This document shows positions 52,911 through 61,309 of a stretch of DNA of 64,000 nucleotides, piece by piece. The position numbers were made by a program, and so were the translations under genes. The stretch's first letter is position 1, and every line of letters begins with the position of its first letter. The notes under the pieces were generated by a model. It was not told the DNA's origin and made no database searches. It saw only the letters and a program-made list of their open reading frames with translations. The stretch comes from JAKZVK01 sp965248255 (GTDB lineage Bacteria > Acidobacteriota > Terriglobia > Bryobacterales > UBA6623), in assembly GCA_965248255.1 (NCBI GenBank), contig CBDFIW010000004.1, forward strand, positions 2,914,001 to 2,978,000. The letters run 5' to 3'.

Positions 52911-53444
52911 GTGAGCGGGGCAGAAGGCAGCAACAAAAACCGATTTACATACAGCGCCCGAGTCATCCCCGATGGCGTTCGTCGCGCACAGCTGCGGACC
53001 ACGCTCACCTATCGCCTCAAGCCGCGGCTGCAGGCGGGCATTGAGGTCAACCCGCGATCGACCGAAGAGCGAGCCAACCCATTAGTGAACTGGCTCGCCG
53101 TGCCTGAAGGGACGAACACACCTGCCGTTATCGTCGGTACGAGTTCCGACCGCATCGGCACGCCTGGAGGACAGAGCTTCTACGCGACTGCAAGCAAGAA
53201 CCTCAAGCGTGAAACAAAGCTTCCGATTGCCCCTTACTTCGGTGTCGCGGACGGAACTTATCAAGACCGGTTACGCTATATCGGCGGGGTCAACATCGGC
53301 TTCACTGAGCGGTTCGGCGCGCTCGTCATCTTCGACGGAGTACACGTTCACCCGCTGCTCAACTACAGTTACAAGCGCCATGTGTTTTCGTTTCTGCTAG
53401 TGCGCGGAAAAGAGCCGGGGCTCAGCTACAGCGTCTCCTTCTGA
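52911..53444 (+). CDS. Hypothetical beta-rich (outer-membrane-barrel-like) protein
   Basis: 177 residues from a GTG. Alternating hydrophobic residues (L-R-T-T-L-T-Y-R-L-K; L-Q-A-G-I-E-V-N; A-L-V-I-F-D-G-V; Y-S-V-S-F at the end with a terminal Phe) resemble a small outer-membrane barrel, but no signal peptide is visible. The gene may therefore be the C-terminal part of a longer protein or start elsewhere. The tight spacing suggests co-transcription with the thioredoxin gene, perhaps for a metal or redox role. Confidence 0.6.
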   Translation: MSGAEGSNKNRFTYSARVIPDGVRRAQLRTTLTYRLKPRLQAGIEVNPRSTEERANPLVNWLAVPEGTNTPAVIVGTSSDRIGTPGGQSFYATASKNLKRETKLPIAPYFGVADGTYQDRLRYIGGVNIGFTERFGALVIFDGVHVHPLLNYSYKRHVFSFLLVRGKEPGLSYSVSF

Positions 53445-53880
53445 AGTCCGGCCTGTCTGACCTACACGCATGCGGCGCTTGCTGCCCGTACCGTGAGTTG
53501 AGGCTGGCTTACCCTTGGGCTCGCGGACCCCTCTGCTTCACGCAGGGTCCCTGGGGTGAACTGAAGCGACGACGTCAGGGCGCTAGTCGCGATCGTCGAA
53601 CAGGCATTCTTCGGGCATCCGAACGCTCGCCGAATCATCGCGTTGTCGACTTTCGATAGACGCTTTCGCGACGAGCGGCGGCGATTCAGCCGTCTACGCA
53701 TAGATGTTGTGAAATAATTTCCCGCCGAACGATGAGGCCTACGAGAGGCTCAAACCACCGTCTGGAGGGCGTATGAGGGCTCTACGCAAGGGTTTTGGAG
53801 GCCCTCGGCGGAGAGTTTGCGGCGTCGATTGTTACCGCCACCTATGCTGCGGCGGTACAATTCCCTCAGCTTCGGGGCAG
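53445..53880. other. Interval without recognisable gene
   Basis: Only overlapping short frames are seen. A hairpin GGACCC...GGGTCC near 53526-53552 could be a terminator for the thioredoxin pair, although no T run follows. Confidence 0.35.
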
Positions 53881-54050
53881 GCCATGATTGGCCAGAACAG
53901 CTCGTATTGCCGCATCAGCGAGAAGCTCGGGGAAGCGGGATCGGTGTCGTCTACAAGGCCGAGGACACAAAACTGTACCGGCCCGTCATCCTCAAGTTCC
54001 TGGCATCCCACCTCGTCTCCGACCAGGAAGTGCCGAACCCGAGAAGCCGA
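53881..54050 (+). pseudogene. Pkn-type kinase N-lobe remnant (second)
   Basis: One frame gives I-S-E-K-L-G-E and, after a frame change near 53935, G-I-G-V-V-Y-K-A-E-D-T-K-L, then V-I-L-K-F-L and V-S-D-Q-E-V. This is the glycine-rich loop and ATP-lysine strand of a Pkn kinase. It shares a 23-base identical stretch with the remnant at 50968. The rest of the kinase is absent; an unrelated gene starts 30 bases later. Confidence 0.68.
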
Positions 54051-54079
54051 AGAGAATCCCGTCCGACACAGGCGCCGTT

Positions 54080-54679
54080 ATGGACTGGTGGCTCGTAGTT
54101 ACGTTGATGATTGCCGCAGCACTGGCTTACGGCTATTGGACCCATAAACATGACCGCCGCCACCTTGCCAGACTATTCGATCTGCTCGCCGCGGAGTATG
54201 GAGGTGAGGTGAAGCCGGGCAACTGGCTGGTGTACCCGCAGCTGCGCTTTGAGGTGAAGAACCGGCACTACCTTGTCGCTGCCATGGCAACCAGCGGCGA
54301 CGAAGGAAGCGGGCCCTTCACGTTCGTCGATTTGGATTTACCGTTCGACACAGGGCAGAAGATCCGCGTCAGCCGGAGGACAGGCTTTGCCAAGCGTCCT
54401 ATCGGTGCCATCGCTCCCGGGAGGCCACCGACCACCGGGCACAGAGAATTCGATGAGGCCTTTCGGATCGAAGGGAGCAACCAAGTATTTGTGTCCGGCC
54501 TGCTTGAGGTGCCCGTCCGCCAGAAGCTAATGGGGTCGCGGATGCCGCACCTCGAGGTACGGGTGGCAGGCCAGAAGATTACCGTCCATATTGGAGGGAT
54601 CGCCAAGTCGAAGGCTGACCTTGAGGAGTTGATCGACATCGCCACTCTCCTGGCCGACCACTGTCCGAAGAGCCCTTGA
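54080..54679 (+). CDS. Membrane-anchored protein of unknown function
   Basis: 199 residues from ATG 54080 (M-D-W-W-L-V-V-T-L-M-I-A-A-A-L-A-Y), which is a single N-terminal membrane helix. A soluble domain follows with F-D-L-L-A-A-E-Y-G-G, F-E-V-K-N-R-H-Y, L-P-F-D-T-G-Q-K-I-R-V and L-E-V-R-V-A-G-Q-K. I recognise no family. The longer frame from 53888 runs through the kinase remnant and is not real. IS630 copy 2 begins 12 bases after its stop. Confidence 0.65.
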   Translation: MDWWLVVTLMIAAALAYGYWTHKHDRRHLARLFDLLAAEYGGEVKPGNWLVYPQLRFEVKNRHYLVAAMATSGDEGSGPFTFVDLDLPFDTGQKIRVSRRTGFAKRPIGAIAPGRPPTTGHREFDEAFRIEGSNQVFVSGLLEVPVRQKLMGSRMPHLEVRVAGQKITVHIGGIAKSKADLEELIDIATLLADHCPKSP

Positions 54680-54690
54680 GCGACTGCCTA

Positions 54691-55855
54691 GTGTAGTGCG
54701 TCAAGCAGATTGCACCTTATGCAGGGCGGCACGTCCGCGCTTGACTTTCTCGAGGATGTCGGAGGCGGTCGCGGTCCAGATGAAGGGCGTGGGATGCCCG
54801 TTGTGCTGGGCGATGTAGTCGTCAATGGCGGCGACGAGCTCGTCCACGCTGCGAAACACGCCGCGGCGCAGGCGCTTGACGGTGAGATCGCGAAAGAATC
54901 GCTCGACCATGTTCAGCCACGACGCCGAGGTCGGGGTGAAATGAATGTGGAAGCGCGGGTGACGATCGAGCCAACGCTTCACAGCGGCATGCTTGTGGGT
55001 GGCATAGTTGTCCACGATGAGATGAAGCTGTTTGTCCTTGGGAGTGCGGCGGTCAATTAAGCGCAGGAAGCGCAGCCATTCCTGGTGGCTGTGTCGGGGC
55101 ATGCACTCGGCGATCACGCTGCCGTCAAGGCTGTTGAGCGCCGCAAACAGGGTGGTCGTGCCGTTGCGCTTGTAATCGTGGGTCATCGTTTGGCCGCGTC
55201 CCTTTTTGAGCGGCAGGCCGGGCTGGGTGCGATCGAGGGCTTGGATTTGGGACTTCTCATCGAGCGAGAGAACCAGAGCATGCTCAGGCGGATTGAGATA
55301 GAGTCCGACGATGTCGTCGAGTTTCTCGGCGAAACGCGGGTCATTGCTGAGCTTGAAGGTCTTGACGCGGTGGGGCTTGAGGCCATGGGCGCGCCAAATC
55401 CGTCCCACGGTGGAAGCGCTGACGCCGGCCCGCGGCGGCCATGGTGCGGCGGCTCCAGTGGGTGGCGTTGGACGGTTTCTCGCGGGTGGTCTTGTGGATG
55501 ATCTGCTGTACTTTCTGCTTCGAGACGGCAGGTTTACGACCGGGCCGTGGGGCGTCTTTTGCAATGCCGGCGATGCTGCTTTCGAGAAAGCGCGTGCGCC
55601 AGCGGGCCACCAACTGCCGCGAGACACCGAGCTGTGCGGCGATCTGCTTATTCTCGAGACCGTCGGCGGCCAGCAGGACAATCCTGGCTCGCAGGGCGAG
55701 ACGAACGGCGACTTGGCGGCCGCGCGCGTAGCGGTCCAACTGCTTGCATTGCGCTGTGTTCAAAGTTACTGGTTGTGCTCTTCGCATCCCATGCCTCCTG
55801 TTAATAGAGACGATGGGAAGCAAATATAAGTTACATTATTTATGGTGCACTACAC
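54691..55855 (-). mobile_element. IS630-family type A, copy 2, with frameshifted transposase
   Basis: Nearly identical to 29026-30189, with TA at both borders (54689-54690, 55856-55857) and perfect GTGTAGTGC/GCACTACAC tips. It is one base longer because of an extra C at about 55430 (GCCGGCCCGCGGC instead of GCCGGCCGCGGC). This splits the transposase (55787 down to 54701) into two frames before the DDE domain, so the copy is inactive but mobilisable in trans by copy 1. Confidence 0.9.
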
Positions 55856-55857
55856 TA

Positions 55858-56247
55858 GAAGCGCGCGACAAGATCCAGAATCGGCGGAGGAGGATCTGGC
55901 GATTCTACCATCGCCACCTGCAAGGCTGGGCTGAAGAGAGTGAGGTTAGGCTACCCTTCGTCTCTGCTGATTGCAAACAGTCATACCACATGTTCTATCT
56001 CTTGATGCCGTCGCATGAACAGCGGGAAGCGTTGATCAAACATTTGGGCGATCACGAAATCCTCGCGCTGTTTCACTACATCCCGCTGCACCTCTCCGAG
56101 ATGGCAAAGCAGTGCGGAGCCGGCGGAGGAGAGTGTCCAGTGAGCGAGGATGTCAGCAGGCGTCTTGTTCGTCTGCCATTCTACACCGGCCTTTCCAGAC
56201 AAGATCAGGAACGCGTGATCGAAGTGATCGTACAGTTTCGGAGCTAA
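55858..56247 (+). pseudogene. wecE: wecE/rffA-type sugar aminotransferase, C-terminal part
   Basis: About 129 residues remain, matching the end of dTDP-4-oxo-6-deoxy-D-glucose transaminases: I-W-R-F-Y-H, W-A-E-E-S-E-V-R-L-P, H-M-F-Y-L-L-M-P-S, F-H-Y-I-P-L-H and V-R-L-P-F-Y-T-G-L-S. The PLP-lysine part is lost, and the other flank of the IS is unrelated, so a deletion accompanied the insertion. An open frame continues upstream into the IS. It belonged to surface-polysaccharide sugar biosynthesis. Confidence 0.85.
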
Positions 56248-56262
56248 GGTGCAGGTGAGCAC

Positions 56263-57069
56263 GTGAGGCAAGGGCCGGCTGTGGGGCCGAATTATGAACC
56301 CTCATACTATGACTCGATTGCGGACGTTGAGGAGCGACACTTCTGGTTTCGAGGCCGGCAGAAGGTCGTTTCCGCAATGGTGCGAGACATCGTTCGAGAG
56401 TTCCGTACGGGCTATCGAATACTCGAGATCGGCTGCGGGACCGGGTACCTTTTGCGCGCTCTTGCGGATGCGTCGGCTGACGGAACCGCCATTGGAGTGG
56501 ATGTGTTCCCTGAAGGCCTGCGGTACGCAAGGCAGCGAGCTGGGTGCGATCTGGTGCTGGCGGATGTGGCGCGTCTACCTTTTTCCGCTCGGTTTGAAAT
56601 GGTCGGGGCTTTCGATGTCATTGAGCACATCCAAGACGATGTTGGGCTCCTGCGCAGCTTGCGTGATGTGTTGACACCGTCAGGGACGTTGTTGGTGACG
56701 GTTCCCGCCCATCGCGCCCTCTGGAGTTACTTCGACATCGCCTCTCATCATTGCCGACGTTACGCTGAAGCTGAGCTGCGGGAGAAGCTCGAGGCTACGG
56801 GCTTCGAAGTGAGTCACCTGACACAGTTCATGTCAACGATCTATCCTTTAGTTTGGTTACGGCGCAGGTTTGCAGGGGGATTGCGACGAGGCTCGCATGA
56901 AGAGCCCGATAGGGTGGAAGCCCTCGCGAAACAGGAGTTGGCAATCGTCCCTGTGTTAAACCAAGTACTGACGTTCCTCTTGTCGGGGGAAGCTCGGTTG
57001 ATTGCCCGGCGTTGGAAGCTCCCGGTCGGCACTTCTCTCCTGGCGGTGGCCCGCCGCAGGTCAGATTGA
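56263..57069 (+). CDS. Class I SAM-dependent methyltransferase (glycan-associated type)
   Basis: 268 residues from a GTG 16 bases after the wecE stop. It has W-F-R-G-R (the early motif of this subfamily), I-L-E-I-G-C-G-T-G-Y-L-L, D-V-I-E-H-I-Q-D-D and T-V-P-A-H-R-A-L-W-S. The W-F-R-x-R plus P-A-H-x-x-L-W pattern occurs in methyltransferases of polysaccharide and lipid-glycan clusters. Being directly behind wecE, it probably modified the same sugar pathway. The C-terminal part has two hydrophobic segments. Confidence 0.85.
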   Translation: MRQGPAVGPNYEPSYYDSIADVEERHFWFRGRQKVVSAMVRDIVREFRTGYRILEIGCGTGYLLRALADASADGTAIGVDVFPEGLRYARQRAGCDLVLADVARLPFSARFEMVGAFDVIEHIQDDVGLLRSLRDVLTPSGTLLVTVPAHRALWSYFDIASHHCRRYAEAELREKLEATGFEVSHLTQFMSTIYPLVWLRRRFAGGLRRGSHEEPDRVEALAKQELAIVPVLNQVLTFLLSGEARLIARRWKLPVGTSLLAVARRRSD

Positions 57070-57101
57070 CTGCACCCAACGGAGCGCTACCGTCCCTCGG
57101 G

Positions 57102-58112
57102 CTACACCTCGATCAGCGCACCCCCCCGCTCGCGCGAGGCTCGCATGGCCAGCGTCATGCGCGTGGCCACGGCCGATTCCTCCGGCCGGCACTCGTCGGG
57201 TGGCTTGCCGGCCTCGCAAGCACGGACGAAGGCTTCCAACTCGGCTTGGAAGCCGTCCTTCTCCGCCAGTTGGGGCTCTTCGACTTCTCCGTTTTGGCGA
57301 TAGAGTGTCAGGCGCCGCTGCGCTGAGTGGAAATCGAGCGTGCCCTCTTCGCACACAATCGAGAACTCCATCGAGAAGGGATAGCCTTGAGGATGGTGCC
57401 AGCCGCCAGAGACATGCACCTCCACCGGCGATTCGTACTCCAGCCGCGCCTCAACGACGTCAATACCCTTCTCCATCTTCTCGACTCCGCGGGCTTGCAC
57501 CGCTGTGGGCTGTCCGAAGGCGTATAGACAGAAGTCGAAGTCGTGAATCAGTAGGTCAAAAACACCGCCGCCGCTTCTGGAGCGGTCGTGCATCCATTTG
57601 CCCCAGGCCGGCGCCGCGCACTTTCGACGCAGGAACGCCGACTTCACCGGGCCCAGTTCCCCCGATTGGATGAGATTCCTTGCGGCTACGTAGTCCGGCC
57701 AGAAGCGAATCACCTGGGCCACCATGAGCACCTTGTTGCACCTCTTGGAGTCGGCCACCATAGCGTCACATTCCTGGCCGGACAAAGCCATGGGCTTCTC
57801 GACCAGGACGTGCTTGCCGGCGTGGAGGGCCGCCTGGGCAAGGGGGGCGTGTAGATCGGAGGGCACGCACAGGTCCACCGCTTCGACATTCGGATCGGCA
57901 AGCATCTCCTCGGGCTTCTTGTAGCGCGCGGCCGCCCCGAAGTCCATCGACTCTCCCGACCGGTCGAGATTGCCCTGGATGGCGCTTAGGTCGCCGGCAA
58001 GTTTCCGCTCGTCGCCGCTCGCAACGGCGGTGATTTCAGCGCCGGGGATTCCTTGATAGGCCTGCAAGTGCGTACTGCCCATGAAGCCCAGTCCGACAAC
58101 CCCAACTTTCAC
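57102..58112 (-). CDS. Gfo/Idh/MocA-family oxidoreductase
   Basis: About 336 residues from GTG 58112, preceded by GAGGAGG; a longer ATG form from 58145 is possible. It has the NAD-binding V-G-L-G-F-M-G-S-T-H, the V-L-V-E-K-P-M-A-L motif with the catalytic Lys, and G-G-G-V-F-D-L-L-I-H-D-F-D with the active-site Asp/His. Members oxidise or epimerise sugars and inositols; the substrate is unknown. Confidence 0.9.
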   Translation of the reverse strand: MKVGVVGLGFMGSTHLQAYQGIPGAEITAVASGDERKLAGDLSAIQGNLDRSGESMDFGAAARYKKPEEMLADPNVEAVDLCVPSDLHAPLAQAALHAGKHVLVEKPMALSGQECDAMVADSKRCNKVLMVAQVIRFWPDYVAARNLIQSGELGPVKSAFLRRKCAAPAWGKWMHDRSRSGGGVFDLLIHDFDFCLYAFGQPTAVQARGVEKMEKGIDVVEARLEYESPVEVHVSGGWHHPQGYPFSMEFSIVCEEGTLDFHSAQRRLTLYRQNGEVEEPQLAEKDGFQAELEAFVRACEAGKPPDECRPEESAVATRMTLAMRASRERGGALIEV

Positions 58113-58169
58113 CTCATCCTCCTCACCAGCTCGTAAGGAATGCACCGAAGGGGGCCACTAAGCGGGCGG

Positions 58170-59105
58170 CTAGCGGCGCTTCGCGGCGCGTGCTTTCTTC
58201 TTGCCGAGCAGCTCGCCGGCCCCAAGGGCCAGGAGCTTCTCAGCCGTTTCCTTCCCAAGAGCGATGGGATTGGTCGGACTCCCCTCCACAACCCTCGCGA
58301 AGGCCCGGCGTCCGTCGCTGGAGACCACCAGAACCGACAATCGTAAACGGTCTCCCTGGATCGAGGCGTAAGCACCCATAGGGACCTGGCATCCGCATCC
58401 CAACGCAGCCAACAGCGCTCTCTCGGCCAAGACCCTCGCCTCCGACTCATCGTGATTCAAGGGCGCCACGACACCGCGGACGTCACCGTCATTCTTGCGA
58501 ATCACGATCGCAACGGCGCCTTGACCCACTGCGGGAAACATGACGTTGGGTTCGAAGATCTCGCTGATGCGTTCCTCCAAACCTAGCCGTTGCAGTCCTA
58601 CCGCCGCCAGCACGAGCGCTTCGTAGCGACCCTCATCAAGCTTCTTGAGGCGCGTCTCAACGTTACCTCGAATTTGCTCGATTTTGAGGTCCGGCCGGAG
58701 CCGGCGCAACTGGCACGAGCGTCGTAGCGAGCCCGTACCGACCCGGGCGCCTTCCTCAAGGGCCTTGAACTCTTCCCCGACGATAGCATCGCGGGCATCA
58801 CCGCGTTCAGGGACGGCCCCGAGCGCGAGCCGGCGATTCAGCTCCGTGGGAACATCCTTCAAGCTGTGGACTGCCACGTCGATGCGGCTCTTGAGCAAGG
58901 CTTCATCGATCTCTTTCGTGAAGACGCCCTTGGCTCCTTTCGTTGCGGTCAGCTTAGCCAGAGCGGTCTTACTCAACTTGTCGCCCGTCGTCTTGATGAC
59001 CTTAATGCGGCATGACACCCCCGCCGCTTCGAGTTGTTCCTCTACCCATTGGGCCTGCCACATGGCGAGTGCAGAGCCCCGGGTGCCGATCACAATAGGT
59101 TTCAT
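58170..59105 (-). CDS. hemC: Porphobilinogen deaminase (hydroxymethylbilane synthase)
   Basis: 311 residues. Typical motifs are I-G-T-R-G-S-A-L-A, F-T-K-E-I-D-E-A-L-L, A-V-H-S-L-K-D-V-P and L-R-R-S-C-Q-L, with L-G-C-G-C-Q-V-P-M-G-A containing the Cys that carries the dipyrromethane cofactor. It joins four porphobilinogens in tetrapyrrole synthesis. It overlaps the hemA stop by 4 bases (ATGA) and is third in a heme operon. Confidence 0.96.
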   Translation of the reverse strand: MKPIVIGTRGSALAMWQAQWVEEQLEAAGVSCRIKVIKTTGDKLSKTALAKLTATKGAKGVFTKEIDEALLKSRIDVAVHSLKDVPTELNRRLALGAVPERGDARDAIVGEEFKALEEGARVGTGSLRRSCQLRRLRPDLKIEQIRGNVETRLKKLDEGRYEALVLAAVGLQRLGLEERISEIFEPNVMFPAVGQGAVAIVIRKNDGDVRGVVAPLNHDESEARVLAERALLAALGCGCQVPMGAYASIQGDRLRLSVLVVSSDGRRAFARVVEGSPTNPIALGKETAEKLLALGAGELLGKKKARAAKRR

Positions 59106-60367
59106 TTTCGGAGGTTAAAGGCGCGCTTAACGAACTCCACGAAATGCAGCCCATCGGGATGGCTTGCTAGTCGTTTCATGTGGGAGATCGGCGAGTGCGC
59201 GATCTTGTTGATCATGCTGCGGGTCATCGCATCGACCGCTTGCTGTTGGTCGGTGTCGAGTGGGCCCAGCTTCGAGCGAAAACGGCCTATCTCGGCTTGG
59301 CGGATGCGCTCCAGCTCGTCTTGCAGCGAGACGATGGTCGGCGCGACCTGGTGGGTCTTGAGCCGGTGCATCAGCTTCGCGAGCTCTTCTTCGACGATCG
59401 CCTCGGCGCGCTCGGCCTCGCGCTTCCTCTGCCGCAGGTTGGCGTCGGCAACTTGCTGCAGATCGTCGATGTCGTACACGAACATGTTGTCGATCGAGTT
59501 GATGGCCGGATCGATGTCGCGCGGAACCGCGATGTCCACCAGAAAGACCGGCCGCTGCTTGCGGGCGGCAATCACGGCTTCCGCCGTCTTCTTGTTGAGG
59601 ATAAAGTGCCGAGCCCCCGTCGACGAGATCACGATGTCGACTTTCGTCAACACCTCAAACAGACGGTCAAACGCAACGGCCTCTCCTTCGAACGTCGCGG
59701 CCAGAGCAACGGCGCGCTCATGGGTGCGGTTGGTCACGTAGACTCGCACGGCGCCGGCGCCCAGGAGATGCCTGGCCGCCAGCTCGGACATCTTGCCAGC
59801 TCCAACGATCAGAATCGATCGGTCGCTCAAATCCCCGAAGATCTTCCGGGCCAGCTCGACCGCCACGAAGCTGATCGACACCGCCATCTGGCCGATCCCG
59901 GTCTCGTTACGAACGCGACGCGCCACCCGGAAGGCATGGTTGACCACGAAGTCCAGCTCGCCGCGGATCGCACCAGCCGCCTTGGCGTGCGCATAGGCCT
60001 CTTTCACCTGGCCAAGGATTTGCGGCTCCCCCACCACCATCGAGTCGAGGCTCGAGGCCACACGGAAAACGTGGCGAACCGCCTCTTCATCCACGTAGCG
60101 GTAGAAGTAGGGCTTGGCATCCGCGATCACGCCTTCGCCCGAGGCCTCTAGAAACGAGAAGAGTTCCTGGGAAGCGTCGGAACCGGTGCCGGCCTGCAGC
60201 AGGAACTCGACCCGGTTGCAGGTGGAGAGTATCAAGGCTTCGGAAATCCCGGGCTGCTCGACTAACTTTTCCATCTGCTTGACCGCCACGCCCTCCGCGA
60301 TGGCGAAGCGCTCACGCACCTCGATCGGCGCGGTCTTATGACTGAGGCCCAACAGAAGTACGCTCAT
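59102..60367 (-). CDS. hemA: Glutamyl-tRNA reductase
   Basis: 421 residues from ATG 60367 (M-S-V-L-L-L-G-L-S-H-K-T-A-P); a longer frame from 60466 lies inside the upstream gene. It has the catalytic Cys in L-S-T-C-N-R-V-E, the NADPH site V-G-A-G-K-M-S-E-L-A, V-T-N-R-T and the C-terminal dimerisation helix. This is the first committed step of C5-pathway tetrapyrrole synthesis. ATGA overlaps at both ends point to coupled translation with the neighbours. Confidence 0.96.
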   Translation of the reverse strand: MSVLLLGLSHKTAPIEVRERFAIAEGVAVKQMEKLVEQPGISEALILSTCNRVEFLLQAGTGSDASQELFSFLEASGEGVIADAKPYFYRYVDEEAVRHVFRVASSLDSMVVGEPQILGQVKEAYAHAKAAGAIRGELDFVVNHAFRVARRVRNETGIGQMAVSISFVAVELARKIFGDLSDRSILIVGAGKMSELAARHLLGAGAVRVYVTNRTHERAVALAATFEGEAVAFDRLFEVLTKVDIVISSTGARHFILNKKTAEAVIAARKQRPVFLVDIAVPRDIDPAINSIDNMFVYDIDDLQQVADANLRQRKREAERAEAIVEEELAKLMHRLKTHQVAPTIVSLQDELERIRQAEIGRFRSKLGPLDTDQQQAVDAMTRSMINKIAHSPISHMKRLASHPDGLHFVEFVKRAFNLRK

Positions 60368-61182
60368 CGCTGCATGAAGGAGTGGACGCCACTGTTGACG
60401 ATCCAGGTCAGCGCCGCCGAACAGAACCCTGCGATGGAAAAATAGGCCGCCTTGCGACCCCGCCAACCGATCGCCACGCGGCTAAACACCATGGTTAGGT
60501 AGATGGCCCACGTCACGAAGGCCAGAGCGATCGTCGGATCGACAACCCAGGTGGGGCCCCACTCGACGAATGCCCAGAAACTGCCCGAAATCAGCCCCAG
60601 CGTCACCAGCACGAAGCCCACGGCCAGGGTCCGATAGGCCATGTCGTCGAGGGTGCCCAGCGGCGGGAGACGATAATAGAACGCCCTCGGGCGCTTTGAC
60701 TTAAGTTCCTTTTCTTGAATGATATACATCACGCCGGCCACGAACGTCAGCGTCAGCGCCGCGTAGCCCAACAGTAGCAGGACCACGTGAACGGAGAGCC
60801 ACCATGTGCCGAGTGATCCGGCCGGCGGTGCCGGCGCGCCGGCGCCTAAGCTAGCCACTAGAGTCAGCAGAAACACTGTGGGGAACACGAAGACGGCCAA
60901 GCTTTCGTACTTATAGCGCCAGTAAACGAGTAGAAACGCCCCCGTAACCAGGAATCCGACCAGCGAAGCCATCTGGTGGAGGGTGTGGACCGGGAACCGG
61001 CCCAGAGCCATGCCTTGGTCGACGATCGAGACCAGATGAAGCACCGCTCCCAGCGAAATCGACCCGAGCGCGAGCTTGAACATGCGCTGGCGCCGCCTGA
61101 CGACCGTGACCAGTGCGTGCCACAGTCCCAGCGAGTACAGCACCAGCGTCACACGCAGCCAGAAGACGCTGGACTCAGCCAT
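60364..61182 (-). CDS. CcsA/HemX-like cytochrome c assembly membrane protein
   Basis: 272 residues with eight predicted membrane helices. The W-x-W-x-D motif is replaced by W-G-P-T-W-V-V-D-P, and conserved His residues (H-Q-M-A-S, S-V-H-V-V, near residues 60-130) fit a heme-handling CcsA-type protein. As first gene of the operon with hemA and hemC it resembles HemX, which limits HemA levels in other bacteria, or CcsA of system II cytochrome c maturation. The start is an ATG 30 bp inside the promoter interval shared with galU. Confidence 0.87.
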   Translation of the reverse strand: MAESSVFWLRVTLVLYSLGLWHALVTVVRRRQRMFKLALGSISLGAVLHLVSIVDQGMALGRFPVHTLHQMASLVGFLVTGAFLLVYWRYKYESLAVFVFPTVFLLTLVASLGAGAPAPPAGSLGTWWLSVHVVLLLLGYAALTLTFVAGVMYIIQEKELKSKRPRAFYYRLPPLGTLDDMAYRTLAVGFVLVTLGLISGSFWAFVEWGPTWVVDPTIALAFVTWAIYLTMVFSRVAIGWRGRKAAYFSIAGFCSAALTWIVNSGVHSFMQR

Positions 61183-61309
61183 AGCCGCTTCATTATACAG
61201 GGCAAGCCAAGCCCGCCCCTAGCATGCCCAAACCGGGTCGTCACGGAGGTTGATGTCAGCCGGGGAACCGATTGAGTTTCCAGGAGTTTCAGACCACACT
61301 AGAGGGACC

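Noticed and set aside
53888..54679. A 263-residue protein starting at 53888
   Set aside because: The first 64 codons are an alternative frame of a kinase remnant; the real gene starts with a membrane helix at 54080.
1088..55855. A defence system (restriction-modification, CBASS, retron, toxin-antitoxin) in the island
   Set aside because: I looked for methylase, nuclease, reverse transcriptase and cyclase motifs; only a ParD tail, a broken thermonuclease and a short AAA_14 fragment appear, which do not make a system.
55744..56247. A 167-residue hybrid protein starting inside IS630 copy 2
   Set aside because: The first ~37 codons are the IS end read through; only the part from 55858 is homologous to WecE, and it lacks the catalytic half.
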